Source of the DNA: Tubulanus polymorphus
Taxonomy: Eukaryota > Nemertea > Palaeonemertea > Tubulaniformes > Tubulanidae
Direction of reading: 5' to 3'
Assembly (NCBI RefSeq): GCF_964204645.1
Contig: NC_134025.1
Coordinates: 21,174,001-21,238,000 of the forward strand
Length of the DNA stretch: 64,000 bases
The translations under genes and the position numbers were made by a program. Below the pieces are notes generated by a model. That model made no database searches. It saw only the letters and a program-made list of their open reading frames with translations, and was not told the origin of the DNA. This document shows positions 8,638 through 22,259 of the stretch, in pieces; the stretch's first letter is position 1; every line of letters begins with the position of its first letter.

Positions 8638-11600
8638 GGTGAAAATGGATGACTTCTTCAAAATGTCCAATTTGAAGCCTAGGATTCCAGATGTAAACGA
8701 CGGACATGGAGAAAATGTTATCCATTACTTAGATTGTATACAATATAGACGTAGTCGAGCGGATTTCTCTTCCAGGATCAGAATTCAGGATCAGAATATT
8801 TTGGATTTTAAAACAATAAGAACCCGTTTATGCAATCAAAAGTTTCATAGTTCTGATTGGTTAGTAGCTGAGATCGGGCACTGACCAATCATAGAACAAT
8901 GACTGGTGTCCGAAATTACTTATCGTGACTATGACCATGGGCTCTACAGTCCATGGTATAAAATAGTGATTTCAGAACCGATTCATTCATTAGAAAAAAT
9001 CCGCTCATCCCATTGTACATAGTCGTGGTGATGTGTTGTGTATTGTTCGTTTGCCTGTTGTAAATATAAAATCCTAGCTTGTCACAGTTTGTCTTATTAT
9101 TCAGAGCTAATCGCGTAAGAATATCTTGTGATTTGAGCGTGTTGATCTGGCACATGAGAATTTACTACGTATCGTTATTGCCATTGATTTATTTATGAAA
9201 CAGATGCCAAAACTGCAACTACTTTTTAAGCGAATGAATTTACAATTCAAAGATTTTCGCGTATCATTCGTTCGTGGACGTTATATTAGATTTGAATACT
9301 AGATTACCACTGAATTCGCCATTACACAAGCGAATTTGATCGAATTTCAATATTGAAACGATTCGTCAAGAGCGTAGCCAACATCGTTTGGAATGTTATT
9401 CGTATTACAAATTTAATTCAGCGGCGGGAAATTGTATTTGGCAAATACGTTTCGTAAGCAAAATAGGGTTGGATACTGTTCCAGGTATTATGGTATTTTC
9501 TGCATGACGTTTTACAATTGTAAGTATATTTTTAAGAGGTTGCTATTTCTTTCGAGTATAAGTGGAAAAGTTTTGCGAATAAACAAATCTAAGCGGTTAT
9601 TTTCTATTATACTCAGAGTCTAAACACCAGTACCGATAAGACTATAGGGTTGTGTAATCTTATCTCAAGGGATTTCGAAAATGACTTTTCGATTTACATT
9701 TACATGTAATTTCATATACTGAGATTTTCAACATAGGTGGGCATTTTCATAAGTACGCTTAACTAGGGATTTTCCTGAATGAAAGTCGGACCAGGAAATA
9801 TTTAAATCTAGGATTAAAGATTAAAGATTATCTTAAGTATTCTGCGCCCATAATCTTATCTGGTGTCCGTTGCAGAAATGCTTCATAATTAGGTAATAAA
9901 CACATGCCCGGTTAAGTGAGGCAGGCAAACAAACAAACACAGACACATCCTCGCTAAACAGGATCTCCAAAACCGGTTACATTATCAGTCAGGCGATCCA
10001 TTGACCAAGCACCCGCTATAGTTTGAAAACATATATACAGTGTATTTAACGCAGTGCGCAGCATTAGATGATGATAATGTTCGGGCCTCAGGCCCTGAAT
10101 AGCGTGGATGGCACACAAGAAGCAAAACATTAATAGAAAGTGACGAAAATAATTTGATAGACGTGCCTAGATAGGCGTGTAGGGTCTTACTACCCGCTCG
10201 CTGGTTGCACGCTGAGGCTCGCGAGCGCTTTGGACGGTCTTCGGTGTCCGGGGCTATTTCCCCTCTGGGCTGCTGAGTGGCTACGAAGAATATAATAATA
10301 GAACGTAGAAATAATATGAAACTAAAAGCCAGGGTCATTTGATAATTCTTATACGCATATAAATATATACATCTAGCAACACAACAATGACTCTATCAGT
10401 GGTTAGATATATATACGAGCGCTTTGCGATCAACAAGTCGTATCCTGAAAAAATAATAGTGCATGATGAAAATTATCACAATGTCACGACGACGACGGCT
10501 ACCAATTGCGAGAATAATGTGTGGAATTCGCACCAAAAAAAATAAACTGTTAGTATAATCTATGTTTCCAAAATACTTCCTCAAACTCGTTCTGGGACAC
10601 GAATGCAAATTTTTAGTATGGCAATTCTGCAACTAAAGACAATAGATAGCGCAAGATTTACCCGCGTTCCATGTCCCTTGAGGCTTACAAATGAGCCTAT
10701 TGTCTCGGCGATCAATTTGCAGCCCTATTCCATCGGTCATCCAAACACAAGACAATCATGCGCTTCGGAGGCGAATAAAGCAAATGAAATGGCCAATTCC
10801 ACCAGCTAAATGTTTGTCTATCCGAGTAGGTGTCGGAGTCGGAAGATTTACGGAATTCGTATTACGGGCAGTTTCAGTTGACGTCTAATATATCGGTTTT
10901 CTTAACCTTCGAAGCGTTAAATTGCGTTAATTTTTTTTCACGTAAATTCTTCGTCGATACGCTGAAGAAACTAACCAAGTAAGCCAGCTGACGCATGATT
11001 GGAATTGTTAATATGTCTAATCATCGATTGGAATCGGGTACATTTATCACGGTGTTGATCAAGTTTCCGAACAAGCGCTGTCAAAATATCGCAGTAGTCT
11101 GGGTTTTATTTACTGAAATCATTTGTCGAATGTTTCAATCTATAGCGCGCGCCGTCTGCTTCAGATAATGCGCGCTCTGTGTGTCGCTCGTGTGGTGCGA
11201 ATCCGGTGTAGATACAACATTTGATGCGTGGCAGAGAATCTCGGATAAGATTGATCCAGTTGCTGAGAATGGCTTCTAATCAGCCACCTTATACCACGAA
11301 ATAACTGATTGAAGTACACATTCGTGTCAGATTGGGCCAGCTCAATTCACCGTAATCTTTTTACTGCCTTTCAATGTCGGCAACTTTTTGCGAGGAGGCT
11401 CTTCGGAAAGTGTCAATAAATCTATCAACGAATCTTACACTTTAGAAAAGCGACAGCGAGAGGGAAGAAAATATGAATACAGATTACAGAGAGCGATACC
11501 GACTGTCTGATGACTAGAGAGCTAATGCCGTATCGGCCGACAAGCTCGTTACATGTACCTGAATAGAAATCTGCGTATCAGAAATCGCGTTGATAGAAGT

Positions 11601-13220
11601 TTGTTTTTACCGAAAAAAACCGATTTATTAGTTAACACCACTCCGATGTTGTTGAAGACATTTATGAAGTTGTTTAAGGCGTATAGTTATCGATAAGACA
11701 CCAAAAAAACAAACGATGCCTATTTTTGACATTCTCAGAATTAATCGCATAAGTGCGATACCGTACAAGATCTCGTCTGCCGCTGGAAAGACTGTTCTCA
11801 GATTTTTTTCTTATTTTGATGTCAACTATTCGCCATTAAGCGCGTCGTCAGATGTGTCGGTAATTTGTATCGAATTGCGAAATACGAATTAATTATTTCC
11901 ATTACTTGCCCGAAAGACGTGTATAGAGAAACATTATAACCGCTGTCTATTATAGTAATTACATGAACATTGGAAACACGAAAGAAACTGATTGCGCGAT
12001 GAAGTTTGACCATCGCTGGACTCAGCCACCGTGGCAGTCTCCGGTGCATGCCGTGGAACGATACGGCACGTAAGGAAAACCAAGTTTCGATTATCAACAG
12101 CCATCGTTTTGTAATTTCTTTTACTTGGAGAGACTTTAATGAAATAATCTTACTGAAATACGAGTGTGTGTATCGTTCTCTTTGCTATATAATCTGTGAT
12201 ACAATGTATCTCTAGTAATTCCTTGAAAATCGTTTTTAGTTGGCACCGAAAATTCTGATTTTAGATAATAAATTCTAACCTTACAATATTTTAAGTTTTT
12301 GGCTTCGTGATTGCGGGACTTTATATTTGAAATCTTCTTTCGCGACTCATTGCGAAGTTTTACCTCGTCTATGGAGAATTCAATTTGAAATTTGACACGA
12401 ATAGAAGTGTATTGGTCGACATTCGTACGATGGCACGATTCATCACTCGGACTGAAAACCGTTCTGGTTTTAAGTTTAAAACCCACTAGATATAGTTAAA
12501 TGGTTAAAAGCGAAATTCATTACTCAAGAATTAATTAAAAACAAAAGACACGACTCTACCATCGTCGCTTTTGACCTTAGATTTTGTAAACGATCCTCCA
12601 CGTCAGCGTTTGACTATTCTACTACCATTCATGAACAGGGATGTAGCCATGGATTTTTGATTGGTCAGAGAAGGAACTAACTTTTTCAACTGCTCTTTTA
12701 ACTGACAGATCGCTTTTGACAGCCGATGTTTTTGACAGCTAGTTTTTGATTTGCTTTCATGACACACAAGGATGGACTAGTTATAGTCTGTCGCGGTCGA
12801 AGTACCATTCCCGCCGCCGCTGGTTGAAAAGATCGTTTTTCGACTTTACCGATATTTTCAGTATTGGTTATCACTGATAAAACTCAATGTCCTTAAACAT
12901 TGCCGAAGGCTAACACTGCCTACATGGTTTTTCAGTCTGTATCTTCACCCTCGTTCCTCATTCGTCGCAGAAGCGAATTTCTAATCATCGACGAGGTGAT
13001 TCGAGTTTTTCATTAAACGCGTTTTGAAACGCGCTGCAAATATTGCATTCCACGTGGCAATCGTCTCCTGCGACGTGTTACCGGTGATCTATTTTCCATT
13101 AGCGAGTCGTTGACGCTAATTTAATAGACAATTCTAACATCATCAATTATGATGCGTCGATAGGGTTTCAATAGAAATCGAACGGCGACCGAAAATTCGT
13201 TCGGGGGTTAAACAGCGAAT

Positions 13221-13276
13221 CACCGGTCAAAAGCCGGTTGATATATAAAAGCCGGTTGATATAAAGGTTGATATAT
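13221..13276 (+). repeat. Short tandem repeat AAAGCCGGTTGATATAT
   Basis: AAAGCCGGTTGATAT occurs twice in close succession (the second copy runs into ATAAAGG) and is followed by a partial GGTTGATATATC copy. It is a local slippage repeat in receptor intron 2. Confidence 0.6.
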
Positions 13277-13465
13277 CAATCGAAATTCTTTTTTACTTGA
13301 TTGTTTTTAATTTCCATTGATTTAGATTCTGTACATTATGATATTTATTTCTCCTCAATATGATACAAGAAATAATTTTGATACGAGGAGTTTTACAAAA
13401 TCTTCCAGGTGGCCGTAGAGGAGCCTTAAGGCTGTAATCTATGAGACAAAGTCCTCTGGGCCCCC

Positions 13466-13612
13466 GTATACATCATCCTCCCTCGACGGGGATTCGAACC
13501 TGATGACATCGTTACACTCAGCCACGGCACGAACCCTGCCACAGTAAACCGGGTGCGCAGGTACATGCGCAGCTTTGCCGCACGAAAACTTGTGGGAGGA
13601 TGGTATATATAC
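13466..13612 (-). mobile_element. tRNA-derived element with inverted ends
   Basis: On the minus strand GTGCCGTGGCTGAGTGTAA resembles a tRNA A box and CAGGTTCGAATCCCC a B box, spaced as in tRNA promoters. The outer ends are imperfect inverted repeats: GTATACATCATCCTCCC on the left, and TGGGAGGATGGTATATATAC on the right. A SINE head is the simplest reading; the inverted ends suggest a MITE carrying it. Confidence 0.55.
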
Positions 13613-14600
13613 CTCCATGAATATATAATGATTAATAACTCCCCCTATAGTATTCCTATTCTACTAACCCTCTTTAACCTCTGTGAAAATTGGAAATATA
13701 GCTTAAAGATATGCTTAGATATTTCAAAAGTAATGAATATCGCGATTTTTTTTACGCACGGTTAAGATGTGCGGTCCTTGGTTTCACATCGTCACTGCTC
13801 TCAATTGCGGCGTTCAAAAAATCCAAGAATCACCGGCAAATATCTGCATTTCATTTCCTTTAAAATGGTGTATACATTTAGTTCGTCGAGCAAGGGACTG
13901 CAGAACTATATGATATTCTATCTAAACTTATGTTTTAAAAATGAGCGCAAATTATCGCAACAATGGGTACAATGGGTACGAGGGACCGCCACAAAATGGC
14001 GCCTAGAAACTTGAAACTTCTTTATTTGAAGGCCTAACCTCAGTATGTACGTGGCATAAAACGTAGAATGTTTGTTTTTCTCCAATGACTACTCCAGCGC
14101 GTTGACTTCAGCAACGTCGACAGTGGTAAGAACCGATTTACTATCAAAATTCATATGAATTCATAATTGTATTAATTATTATTTTCAAAATGTTCATTTT
14201 GTTTGTTCAGTCATTTATCCCTCACTGGAATGAAAGAACAACTTTTTAAACTCCTACTTCTTTCATAAGGTAATGAGAAAGAAGAATAGACAGAAGAGAA
14301 GCTCGATGGAAGATTGTTAACACGGACTGCAACTGAAATTTCTAATTATGAACTACATTTGAACAGTAAATTCTTTTAAGTTCGATCACCCATCCAATTA
14401 TATCGTCTCTACTTCGATATCCGATTATAAAATCAAACGACCTGCTTCGTTCCCGGCAGTTTATGGTTGGTTTGTAAGAGACACCTGATCAAATCAAATT
14501 GAATCGATCAATCAAAATGAATAAGAGGGATAATCATCCCGTATCAAGATCAAAAACATCGCAATAGAACAAATATAATTTGGGTGGAATATATAATATA

Positions 14601-14918
14601 TAACAAATACGAGAAAAATCCCTCAATAATTCAGCCAAAAATGAAAGGTTCCCTTGAATAAAGTGGATATACAAAGGACTGAGTGATTAAAGAATTTATT
14701 TGAATTACTTTAATCAATGTTCTACTTCTAACTTTCTAATCAATCACTCAGTCCCTTTGTTTGATTCTTGTAATTTCTTGTAAATCTATTCTGTGTCAGT
14801 ACGCCTGATGATGGCTAATAGTATTAAGCCGATACGCTGTTCAAATACATACGGTACTCTGTTACCCAAGAACGTTTCATCTTTGGCTGAACTATTGTAG
14901 GATTTCTCTCGTATATTC
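14601..14918. mobile_element. Foldback element with inner hairpin and hammerhead-like motif
   Basis: The outer arms of about 50 bp are inverted: AATACGAGAAAAATCC and TTCAGCCAAAAATGAAA on the left match the reversed right arm at 14866-14918. Inside, ACAAAGGACTGAGTGATTA (14672-14690) pairs with ATCACTCAGTCCCTTTGT near 14735-14752. A CTGATGATGGCT...AGCCGATACG motif lies at about 14801-14835. The element has no coding capacity. Confidence 0.65.
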
Positions 14919-16625
14919 ATCTCACGGATATTGTGTATCTTCTCGTCGTATAGAACATAACTCACAATATGCCTTTTTTGCAGAGAAAATGATAAATTGT
15001 ACTTTAATCTAATCTATAGACCACTTGTTCAAAGGTAGAGAAAACATCCGTATTTCAACGTCTGGGGATACCCGTTGTGATACATGGATGTTCTTTGAAC
15101 TGATATCTCCTAATATTTTCTGCTTTATCCTGTTCCGCCCCAATTCAAGTTATCTAAAGTTGATTCAGTTTACCTATTTGCTTTTAAAATGGTGATAAAA
15201 TGAAGTTTAAGTCGGGGATGAAATTGGGAATACGGATTTAAGCACTCTTATGATTCGGCTGCGCAAAAAGATTCATCTGAAAACTTTACTAACGACATTG
15301 ATACAGCCATATAGACTCCTGTAGAGTCCATGATATAGCTAAAAACATGTACCGTTTGGGGTGCTAAAAGATGATATAGAGAATGAATTCTCGGCCACGC
15401 CATAAAGATGTTGTGTTAGCGTCGGTATTATTGCCATTCCTTCGACATCTAACCAGAAGAACTAAGCGTGAAAAATATGACGTCAATTGCTCTTTTTAAC
15501 ATGGTCCGAATGATGTATCACTTCGGGTGCGTGCAATCCGCAGTTTCATAACTACGTTCCAAAAGACGTCGGCATCATCAAAGGGATTTCAGCGCGTTTT
15601 TTCGCGCCCCGTTCGTTCATGAATAAAATCACCGCGCCGTCTCGAGAACTTCGATAAGAGACCGCATGGTGGACCGGGGTTCAGTCAGAGCGCGGTTCGA
15701 GATGATGAAATCAATACGATCTGAACGCCGTTATATGCCGGAAATTGAATAGCGCCTCGAGGAAATAAAGATACACGTCAGATCATAGCCATAAAAACGT
15801 AAAAAATGTAATTTTTCGGTCGTTTTTTTCTACGATTGGAGCATGCGTCATGTATATATGTATATATAAGGATAAATAGAAGTCAACGGCTATCGCATTT
15901 GTTTTGATCCCGACACCAATTCCCCGAGAGAGACCTCATTCAATTTGCGTCGCAATGTTACCCATATTTTCGTATCTCGGAGACGGAAAGAAGTTTACTA
16001 CGTGTTACACGTCATAAAACAGAACACGAATCGTTCGGACGTTTGTGGCCATCGAGAAAATAGCTATAACCAGGCGGACATTTATTCCTCAACGATAGAC
16101 GAATCAGTATTGTAGATGTACGGTACTGCACAAGTGGGGTAGTTCGGAGAGAAACTATTACTGTTTATATAGCATATCCCCGTCCGCGCTAGCCCAAGTG
16201 AACAGCATTTTTTATCGACTTAATCAGTTGTCCATTTGAAAAACATTCCCCGCATCGTTATTCTCACAGACGAATGCGCGAAAATTCATCCAGGCCGATG
16301 TAATGTTCTAAACATCGCCTTAACTTGACAAGCGAGTCGCAAGAAAATGTGACAAGATATAGCTCGGTCTTGGATGAGAATTCCATTCAGAATTCGGAGA
16401 ACATCACAAAGTTAGTGGTTTAGACGGAATATTGTCGTCAGACGCCTCTGATCTAATTACGAATATAACGGTTTTTAATGAAATTGAAATGAATTCTCGG
16501 CACATGAAGCGACTCAGTCTTTGTTCGCGGAGTATTGAAGCGACATGGATTACATTATAATCAGCTTATTTTACTACATAACGGTTTTTCGCAATTTTCG
16601 CCTCTGTTTTTTTTTTTTTCTATAG

Positions 16626-16795
16626 CGTCTGATACTTTTCAGGAATATGTCTCGCAAACCGGAAGCCGAATTTTAGTGAATGCTTCCATAGGGGCTGACC
16701 AGTTCCACTTTAACGTTTTAGACTATAAGACAAAGGTTCTGCTTGGCGATAAACGTAGTAATCGCTGTCTAACTAATCATGACCATTCTTTATAG
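16626..16795 (+). other. Candidate orphan exon with weak BRICHOS-like character
   Basis: A long T tract ending CTATAG precedes an open stretch that reads SDTFQEYVSQTGSRILVNAS, then GADQFHFNVLDYKTKVLLGD and KRSNRCL before a TAG stop. The V.DYKT.VLLGDK...C pattern faintly recalls the end of BRICHOS domains, where a hydrophobic strand with Asp is followed by a conserved Cys. A second acceptor (TTTTCAG at 16642) is possible. No companion exon, donor or polyadenylation signal was found nearby. It could be a terminal exon of a gene nested in receptor intron 2, an exon relic, or chance. Confidence 0.25.
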
Positions 16796-19315
16796 ATTAA
16801 AGCCCATTTATGGACTTCTCTGTATTACATAACCAGCCATGAATATGTATCTGCGTTAGCGAATTGGTGTTTAGACAAAGAATAGACGGAGGACCAATGA
16901 ATCAATGTATCGGAGGACCCCTTTTGCTGCCTCAAGCATCAAGTGGCATTTATGAAGGCTAATTCTCGCAATGTTTCGTCGTATACGGCTACAAGACACA
17001 CGCGGCTTACCGAAATCGGTGAAGTTGGAGAGAACCCCGCCCTGCTGAAATCAGAATTACAGTGACTCAGCAGCAGATCTTGGAAAATTGGAAGGCCGGG
17101 GTCCAGATGAAAATAAAAGGCATAATAGGCTCGGATAAAGCAGCCATGCTTAAGAACTTGGGATCCCTCCATCTAGGGTTACATATCTTTTGGAAGAAAT
17201 CCATCCTAAAAAATGCTCCGAGAGGATGAATGTGATATTTTTTATTCTACGATCTTTGGTTTAGGAAAAAGGCAACCACAATGGGAAGGCAGGGTTTGGA
17301 CCCCGACACCACCCCCAAATTCGCTCCTGTGACTGCCATTGATGACTAGCGCGAACATTACGCGTGACGCTGGTGACGAGACTCTATACCACGACATGCG
17401 AACAGCAAGTTTCGTTTGAAATATCAAAATGTCGAAAAAATGAATTCATACGTAAAGTTTCCTTCCGATATCAGAAAACTCGCGGAGATCAAGACCCATA
17501 TCATATCCGATCTCAGAAGACAACGTAATTATCGTCATCCGTTGAGCGTCTCTCGGTTCGTCTTATCGGCAGCTTTAACGTCTGAGAGCTCGAAGCGCTC
17601 AAAATCTTGTGATGGCGTATTTATTGGCGCCGAAGATTGACTTCAGTCGACTTGTTCAGATTGGCATTAAACGCGCTTTGATCAATAGCGCAAGAAATCG
17701 GAGACTAGTGAAATAAGATTACAAAGGCGCGTGTATACACGACAGTTTTATCCGCGAAGGCTGCGGGTTGATTTTCATATCGGGTATACGAATGTGAGTG
17801 TTACCATCAAAATCTTGAGTTTCGTTGGATGTCAATCTAGCCGTCAGGTGGTTGAAATGGTTAGCACGACGCGAACGTTCAGCGTCAGAATTCGTTACAC
17901 GCAACGTGTACTCCGCCTTCGTATGTGGCTTCTCACATGACTGACCGGAAATGAGCACTGGGGAAAGTTTGTACCGGAATCCATACATTCACGTGATTAT
18001 CCGAAGATTGATTTTAGCAGTAGAACAACACACATCAGTATTCATCAGATTCACGAAAACCTTTGCTGAATGCACGATTTATGTAATCCAATGTTTATCA
18101 ACAATTACATCTATTCAAATTCAAATGCTTGTTCCCCGAATTCCTTGATTTCCATAAGCTTAGTTATGCGAGCTGAAAGCCTTTTGAACTCTATGGGCAG
18201 CGGCGAATAAGAGGGGAAAATGAGTTTTTATCTTACGAACAGCTTTCTTTCGGGGTGCCCGTTTGGTTATATGATATGTCATATTTTGGGATGCGGATGA
18301 ATGTTTCCAAGCTCGGTATATTACAGGTTCAATGTTACTTTTATTTGATTAGTTTTGAATGATTCAATAGCAAGATTACTACAAGTTGAACCTTTCCGAA
18401 GCTCTGCAGTCTTTTAATCGTGATAGTTCTATGTGAGTGCTTTGATTAATACTGCACCAGAGGAACTTACGTACTAGCCGAGTTGTGGTCATGATTTTTC
18501 TGGGAGAGAAAAACGCTGATATTAGTTACTGTGGGAAGACTCAACAGGTACCTAGTTCACTGTGTGTTAAGGAAAATGAGATGAACTGGGAGTCTATCGA
18601 ACTGCTACTAATATACAAGCGGTTTCCTGCGGTTTGCAGTATACCCTTACACCGCCTGTATAGGTTTCAAAAGGTTTTTCGTTTGTTTGCTATATAAAGC
18701 GCGTTCAGATAGGAACAAACGATTTAAAAAAAAGAAAAAAGCAAGACTTAACACACGGGGACGACTTTTGGCATTCGTCCTCTATAGTCAAGTTCAGGCA
18801 GAATTCGACTTACACGAGTAACGCGAAATCTTTAAGAATCAAAAAGCGGATAAAAGTACAATCATGCCAGGGAACTGATTTGCAGCAACAACAACGAAAC
18901 CGCAAACAAAATAGAGAACAGGCGCACTTCGTTGTGCTGTGCGACATGTTCTGAATTTGCCAATTTCCAGACGATGTTCTCTGTATTGAAGAAATGCTAG
19001 TTGATTGACAGATCGTCGATTCATCAAATCGTTAATAACATATCGCCGATATTGAAGATCACACGTTCATCATAGCGATATGATGAGAAAACGAACCGAA
19101 AAGTAACTGGAATGTTTAGAAAAAACGCAGTAACGCTTGCGTAATATGAAATTGTGTATGATGGCGAATATGTGTATCAAAGGGTAACGTATACGGAGAC
19201 GTCCTGGGGCCATATACGTACTATTTTTTGCAATCCAGAATAAGCCTCAAAAGTCATTTTTGTACGATAAGAAGATCTGTTTGTTCCGAGTCTTGTAATT
19301 CAAGGGAAAATAAAG

Positions 19316-19374
19316 TTATTATTATTATTATTATTATTATCATCATCATTATTATTATTATCATCATCATTATG
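19316..19374 (+). repeat. ATT/ATC trinucleotide microsatellite
   Basis: An uninterrupted run of ATT units with two blocks of ATC. Reading it as coding gives poly-Ile, which is not meaningful. Confidence 0.95.
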
Positions 19375-20311
19375 GGTAATATCACTACCTTCTTTTTACT
19401 TATGAATTCCCATAGGATACTTGCATAGTACATAATATTCAGTAAACTCAAATTTCATTTTCAAATTGAAAAAAAAGATATACGTAGCAGCCAAACCTAT
19501 AGCTAATAGATCATTCTCGAAATATAGCAGTAAAGTAGATGAAAGAATTTAAGAAAAAAATAGCGAAACATTATCGACATTTCCATTCGGATGATCCCCG
19601 CCCGTACCGTCGCAATCGAATCAAAATCCCACGAATCCCGTCGCTCATCCCAATGACTTCGTTCGACGCGTCTTGACACAGAAATATTGCAAATAAATTT
19701 GACATTCAATGTAATCGTTGCCGACTAAACGTTTCTGATAGACAACGATTAGACGCGGCTAATCGCGCTTAAAAGACTGATATTTGATAAGCGACGCAAT
19801 TTACGCTGAAGCGAAGATGGAGATCGAACGAGAGGAAGGTAGGTCTACCCGAGATCCGGCGCCGCGTCCTCCGTTCTGATACTAATGGCAGATCCCAATC
19901 TTACGAATAAAAGGCGATAGTAAATTAGCCGCGATATGGCGTCTGAATTTTATAGCGCCGATATTAAACAGCTTTCGCGTATACGGCATATCGTTAAATT
20001 TCCTGAAATTACGGTCTATACGAATCACGAACTGGCTGCCCGTTAGACGAGACGTATTTTACGAGGCTAATCGTGGAATTAAATCGCTCGGTAATTTCCG
20101 GTATTATCCGCCCGGTCTCGCACCGCTGACAAAATAACATTCGACACGATACTATACGAGATCTGTATGTGTGTGGATATAACTGATTTGTCATCATTTC
20201 GTGTGCGCGAAATATCAATAAAACCGAATCGCGTTTTTAGTGGTATTCAATTCGTTGGTTGGACGATAAAGTTCTGCGAGCGCGTCTAGAACTATCTTCA
20301 TCAATCTTTTT

Positions 20312-20740
20312 CTAACTAACTTGAAAGTTTATTGACGAGTTGAAAAATAATACTTATATCACGTAGTATTGTCGACAAAAGTAGTACAGCATGAATTACC
20401 GATATCTAATATTAAGGATGAATGTAAGTTATTTCGGTCTTGAATATATCGATAATTGAATCGACCGGCAACCAGTCTAAACTAGCCCCGATATATTAAT
20501 GACGTGGTGCATATCCTCTCAAAATAAAATCATCAAAATTTATCAGAAATGTAATAAAGAGCCGTGAAATATATTTGATTACAAACAAAACGCCAAAATT
20601 CATAACTGTCATAGTTATTTTAAAACGCCAATATTGACGACGCAGAGCACATCGACTCACATCGAATCCGTCATAACGCATACTAGGTCTAAAATGTATA
20701 TAAACATTATTGTAACGGTTTTTACAGCGTAAAAAAAACC
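20312..20740 (-). repeat. 420-bp dispersed repeat, copy A
   Basis: On the minus strand it starts TTACGCTGTAAAAACCGTTA and ends TCAATAAACTTTCAAGTTAG. Centrally it carries TATATCGGGGCTAG and GACTGGTTGCCGGTC. These landmarks recur in five other places in the window. No terminal inverted repeats, coding capacity or tRNA boxes were seen, so its class is unknown. Confidence 0.85.
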
Positions 20741-21710
20741 GTTTCGCGGATTGGAATCTAATCGATGGAACTTCAAAGTCGATCTTTAGAAATGAAATTG
20801 CCGCCTGCTTGAGCTAGTCGGTGACAATCAATTCTCTAGCATCACAATCGATACATCATTGAAAGATTAAAGCCCCGCTATTCAGGCGATGCCGATATTA
20901 AAAGCAATTTTAGTAAAATAGAGCCACGACTGGAAAATTGAATATTCTGATTACCGACTCCATGAATAGAAAATTCGCGCGACAAAAAATAGCCTGCCTA
21001 CTATTCGATTCGGCGTGAAAAATGTTATTTTAGATTTTTTGGATTTATTTTAGAAATCACGGTTCAATCAATGATACTTGTGCTCAGGAATAACAACGTA
21101 TTGCTTAACTGAAAGGACGGAAAACTTTTTTAAACCGGAACGTGCAATAGAGCAGCTATCAATGTTTTCGTAACGTACGTAAATATAGAAAATTCATCGA
21201 AATGATTAAATATTTGAGGATTCCACGAATCGCTGAAATGAACAGAAAAAAATTATAAATTCTGGCTAAACAAAAATGATACATTGTTTCCCTAATCGGC
21301 CGGGCCATTTTGTAGGATGCAATGAAATCTATAATCATTTCATTTCTATAATTGCTGCCGGGTGTGTCATGGTAAAATTGATCATGATATTAAAAAGGTA
21401 ATGTTCATGGTAGATAGGCGGCCGGCCGGGTCAAGCTCAGCAGAAAGGAGAAACAAAATATCCACTTTTTATACTTGTATGTAAATTAATGTGGAGAGGC
21501 GCGATTTTTCAGAAATTATGAAGCCAACATTCAGTTTGCATAATATAGAGGGCTAGAAGCGTAAGAGGTGGATTGGGTGCTGTTGCAGTTGGTGCTAAAT
21601 ACAATCGTCTTGCCTGCTCGCTCTATATACTAGAGAATATTCTATATGGGTAGCGCGCGCGCAATGATTACGTCATCTTTAACGACGTTTCTACCGCGTG
21701 AAATACGTAC

Positions 21711-22259
21711 CTAACATTTTTAGTACTGTTTTACGCGACTGCATCCTGTTAGTCGTGCTCGTCGTGGCGCCGTAATCCTCCGACGTTTGCCGAACTAATC
21801 CAGCAGATTTCCGAAGCGTAATCCCGATCAATATGTATAAAACGGTAATAATCGACATCGGAGTTATAAACAAGGTGAACGTAGATATTTGGAAGAGATA
21901 CGCGGCGTCGTTAAAACGAGTCGGGCGAATATTGCAGGTCAGCGAGTCCGGGATCGGTTGTTTAGTCCTTTTGCTACATACGGCATGAAATAGTTCGACG
22001 TAAACAGTGTACGGGGACGCCGCGCCGCAAGCTATTAGCCAACATATTATGATAATTCGTACGGCCCTAGAAGGGTTCGATATAGTTTGCGAACGAATCG
22101 GATGGCAAATGGCAATATATCTCTCGATCGTGAAAGCAGTAATTGTCAGAACGGATGCCGATGACGTCATTTCCGATAAGAAGATCTTGAAATAACAGAA
22201 CGGTTTACCGAATACCCACGGGTAAGCTTGCCATATACCGAAAACTTCGGGTGGTAGAC
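21711..22259 (-). CDS. Neuromedin U / pyrokinin-like GPCR, exon 2: TM3 to TM5 and third loop
   Basis: The acceptor is TATTTTCAG and the donor GTACGT. The 549-bp exon is in phase 1 at both ends. It begins GLPPEVFGIWQAYPWVFGKP, the first extracellular loop typical of neuromedin U and pyrokinin receptors. TM3 starts at Cys168, which pairs with the Cys of loop 2 (241 or 255). Then come ERY at 192-194, TM4 with Trp220, TM5 with Pro280 and a short basic third loop ending RKTVLKML. Family knowledge says such receptors bind amidated PRX-type peptides and signal through Gq in the plasma membrane. The exact ligand cannot be read from the sequence. Confidence 0.93.

Larger units (their letters stand above)
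7693..21710 (-). other. Receptor intron 2 (14.0 kb)
   Basis: GTACGT donor at 21710 and GTTACAG acceptor at 7693, phase 1. It contains a short TIR element (8442-8637), a tRNA-box element (13466-13612), a foldback element (14601-14918), a copy of the 420-bp dispersed repeat (20312-20740) and other microsatellites. One candidate exon for an unrelated gene is at 16626-16795 on the plus strand. No other coding sequence was recognised in the remaining stretches. Confidence 0.85.

Noticed and set aside
16939-17172. Open frames on both strands that look protein-like, with a GTAAGC donor on the minus strand
   Set aside because: Two or three overlapping frames look equally plausible on both strands and none links to a neighbour in phase, so chance is more likely.
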